The notes under the pieces were generated by a model, which saw only the letters and a list, made by a program, of their open reading frames with translations, ran no database searches and had not been told where the DNA came from. Below are positions 62,791 to 64,000 of a DNA stretch of 64,000 nucleotides, in pieces. The DNA is from Candidatus Paracaedibacteraceae bacterium (lineage in GTDB: Bacteria; Pseudomonadota; Alphaproteobacteria; Paracaedibacterales; Paracaedibacteraceae), in the NCBI GenBank assembly GCA_019459505.1, contig JAIBEV010000151.1, forward strand, positions 1 through 64,000, in the 5' to 3' direction. Position 1 is the first letter of the stretch. Each line of letters starts with the position of its first letter. Made by a program: the position numbers and the translations under genes.

Positions 62791-62906
62791 CTTCACCTTT
62801 TTCAAATTTTCTCGTTAACCAAAAATTAACCTCAGTGAAATAATTTGTTAAATATTTTACTATAATTTTATGTATAGAGGATTCATTCTTTTAAAGTGAG
62901 GTTTTT

Positions 62907-63629
62907 ATGGGAAAAGTTGCTGTTGTTACCGGGGGAACACGAGGTATTGGAGCTGCAATTTCTGCTGAGCTAAAGAAAAATGGTTTTACTGTTATTGCCA
63001 ATTACAGTAGTAATGATGCTGCTGCTCAAGAGTTTTCGAAATCCCATAAAGTGGATGTTATGAAATGGGATGTGGGCAATTATGAGGATTGCAAAAAACA
63101 TCTCGCGGCCATCGAAGAAGAATATGGTTCTATTGATGTTCTGGTTAACAATGCGGGTATTACCCGTGATGGTTTTATGCATAAAACGACGCCTGACATG
63201 TGGAATGCTGTTGTGGCTACTAACCTGACTTCCTGTTTTAATATGTCTCATTGCGTCATTAATGGCATGAGAGAGCGTGGCTTTGGACGCATTATCAGCA
63301 TAACCTCAATCAATGGTCAAAAAGGTCAGATTGGTCAAGTTAATTATTCGGCAGCAAAAGCAGGGGTGATTGGGTTTACCAAAGCTTTAGCGTTAGAATG
63401 TGCCAATAAAGGTATTACGGTTAACGCTATTGCCCCAGGCTATATTGAGACAGATATGGTTAAGTCTGTCCCAGAAAAGGTTTTAGAAAGCATTATCAAT
63501 CAAATTCCTGCCAAAAGATTGGGAACAGCAGAAGAAGTTGCGTTTATCGTTAATTTCTTAGCTGATGATAAGGCTGCTTTTATCACAGGCTCGACTATTA
63601 GCGCCAATGGCGGCCAGCATATGGTATAA
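62907..63629 (+). CDS. phbB: Acetoacetyl-CoA reductase
   Basis: NADPH-dependent short-chain dehydrogenase that reduces acetoacetyl-CoA to (R)-3-hydroxybutyryl-CoA in polyhydroxybutyrate synthesis. 240 residues: VVTGGTRGIGAAISAELKKN (cofactor site), LVNNAGITRDGFMHKTTPDM, SITSINGQKGQIGQVNYSAA with the catalytic Ser and YxxxK, and AIAPGYIETDMV. It could alternatively be a FabG-type reductase; the GQxGQ and INGQKGQ segments fit PhbB. Other phb genes are not in the window. Confidence 0.9.
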   Translation: MGKVAVVTGGTRGIGAAISAELKKNGFTVIANYSSNDAAAQEFSKSHKVDVMKWDVGNYEDCKKHLAAIEEEYGSIDVLVNNAGITRDGFMHKTTPDMWNAVVATNLTSCFNMSHCVINGMRERGFGRIISITSINGQKGQIGQVNYSAAKAGVIGFTKALALECANKGITVNAIAPGYIETDMVKSVPEKVLESIINQIPAKRLGTAEEVAFIVNFLADDKAAFITGSTISANGGQHMV

Positions 63630-63654
63630 GAATCATAACCATGACGACACCTAA

Positions 63655-63689
63655 AAAGCCTCTTTCATTGCTTTGAAAGAGGTTTTTTG
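63655..63689 (+). terminator. Terminator after phbB
   Basis: CCTCTTTCA (63659-63667) pairs with TGAAAGAGG (63674-63682), flanked by AAAA and TTTTTT. Strong. Confidence 0.88.
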
Positions 63690-63703
63690 TATAACGGTAG
63701 TTA

Positions 63704-63870
63704 TATAGCTGCTCCCTTATAAATTGATTCATTTTCTAGGCTGATTTTCAGTAATCTTTCTTCGTTTTAAAAAGCTTTGATTAAAGCCAACTAATCGCGG
63801 TTTTTAAAGCTTGAAATTTCATCCGGAACTGCGCCATAAAATGTAACCAATTTATAAGGAATCAGTTATA
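63704..63870 (+). mobile_element. MITE-like element, copy 2
   Basis: 167 bases, same orientation as copy 1 at 39426. It starts TATAGCTGCTCCCTTATAA and ends TTATAAGGAATCAGTTATA. The two ends are inverted repeats with four mismatches in 26 bases. Shared internal blocks include AATCTTTCTTC, CAACTAATC, GGTTTTTAAA and CTGCGCCATAAAATGT. It lies between the phbB terminator and the stop codon of the gene that runs off the end. Confidence 0.75.
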
Positions 63871-63871
63871 G

Positions 63872-64000
63872 TTAAACGTGCTGGCCAGCAAATCCAAGTT
63901 CTGGTTCTGGTAAATCAGTTAAAGCACTAATCGCCTCATCAGGGCTTGCAACAAATTTCGCAAAGGTTGCATGGGCAGGGGTGGCAAATTTTTCCTCAAT
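63872..64000 (-). CDS. C-terminal fragment of an unidentified protein (cut by window end)
   Basis: The minus-strand frame from 64000 to the TAA at 63872 reads IEEKFATPAHATFAKFVASP then DEAISALTDLPEPELGFAGQ-HV. It is open to the window edge with normal protein composition, so it is probably the last 42 residues of a gene starting outside. No family recognised from this part. Copy 2 of the repeat element ends one base beyond the stop codon. Confidence 0.6.
   Translation of the reverse strand: MEEKFATPAHATFAKFVASPDEAISALTDLPEPELGFAGQHV

Overview
The window looks like chromosomal DNA of an alphaproteobacterium, most likely an intracellular or amoeba-associated lineage such as the Holosporales (Paracaedibacter/Odyssella type). 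Support for the alphaproteobacterial call: 5-aminolevulinate synthase instead of the glutamyl-tRNA route, a class I lysyl-tRNA synthetase, an adjacent DUF1674 / htpX / rpe / heparinase-like group, and an rpsF-rpsR-rplI operon. Support for a host-associated life style: exported proteins with eukaryote-like or effector-like features (an F-box-like protein, a deaminase-like protein next to an LRR-like secreted protein, a Lys/Ser-rich secreted protein), a broken LuxR-type regulator, and many small orphan genes. Base composition is moderately AT-rich throughout, with no sharp compositional island. The assignment rests on protein recognition by eye; no search was run.

Layout: 149-2749 regulators (a LuxR solo split by an amber codon; an EAL phosphodiesterase). 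2851-4617 pdxH, a cation efflux pump, tRNA-Lys. 4831-6158 a secreted CsbD-repeat protein, a 30-residue membrane peptide and a membrane-anchored Cys-rich protein. 6150-8776 xseA and hemA. 8951-10749 a coupled pair of unknown, effector-like genes. 10816-14721 ccmA, a previously unlisted DUF1674 gene, htpX, rpe and a heparinase-like gene. 15144-18853 a small exported peptide, then glyA-nrdR-ABC-F ATPase on the minus strand. 19091-25286 a glycosyltransferase-like protein, carbonic anhydrase, hflX, a secreted unknown and a PAS histidine kinase. 25966-29985 a complete polyamine importer operon (potFGHI). 30104-35448 a CBS protein, DUF3861, an aminoglycoside-kinase-like gene and dnaE. 35632-41848 an F-box-like exported protein, a DUF2750-like protein, ispA, rmuC, yebC, a VOC protein, ruvC and an A24-peptidase-like membrane protein. 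41996-48603 a DEAD-box-type helicase, a lipoprotein, tRNA-Ser, a 2OG-Fe(II) oxygenase, YnfA, an efflux permease and a P-loop kinase. 48894-55368 a tandem MFS pair, lysK, a small His-rich lipoprotein and metG. 55605-60235 a SIMPL protein, then fliK-flgD-flgE. 60422-61633 rplI, rpsR, rpsF. 61834-63629 a one-domain voltage-gated channel and phbB. A partial minus-strand gene runs off the right end.

Most of the window is ordinary housekeeping. The stand-out items are: a pair of ~168 bp intergenic elements with TATA ends and ~26 bp imperfect terminal inverted repeats (MITE-like, 39426-39593 and 63704-63870); the F-box-like exported protein; the LuxR gene whose DNA-binding domain lies in frame behind a single TAG; the deaminase-like/LRR-like pair; a channel with a GDDW selectivity filter suggesting calcium permeation; a structured RNA candidate between the channel and phbB; and three small genes read directly from the DNA (DUF1674, and exported or membrane peptides of 53 and 30 residues).
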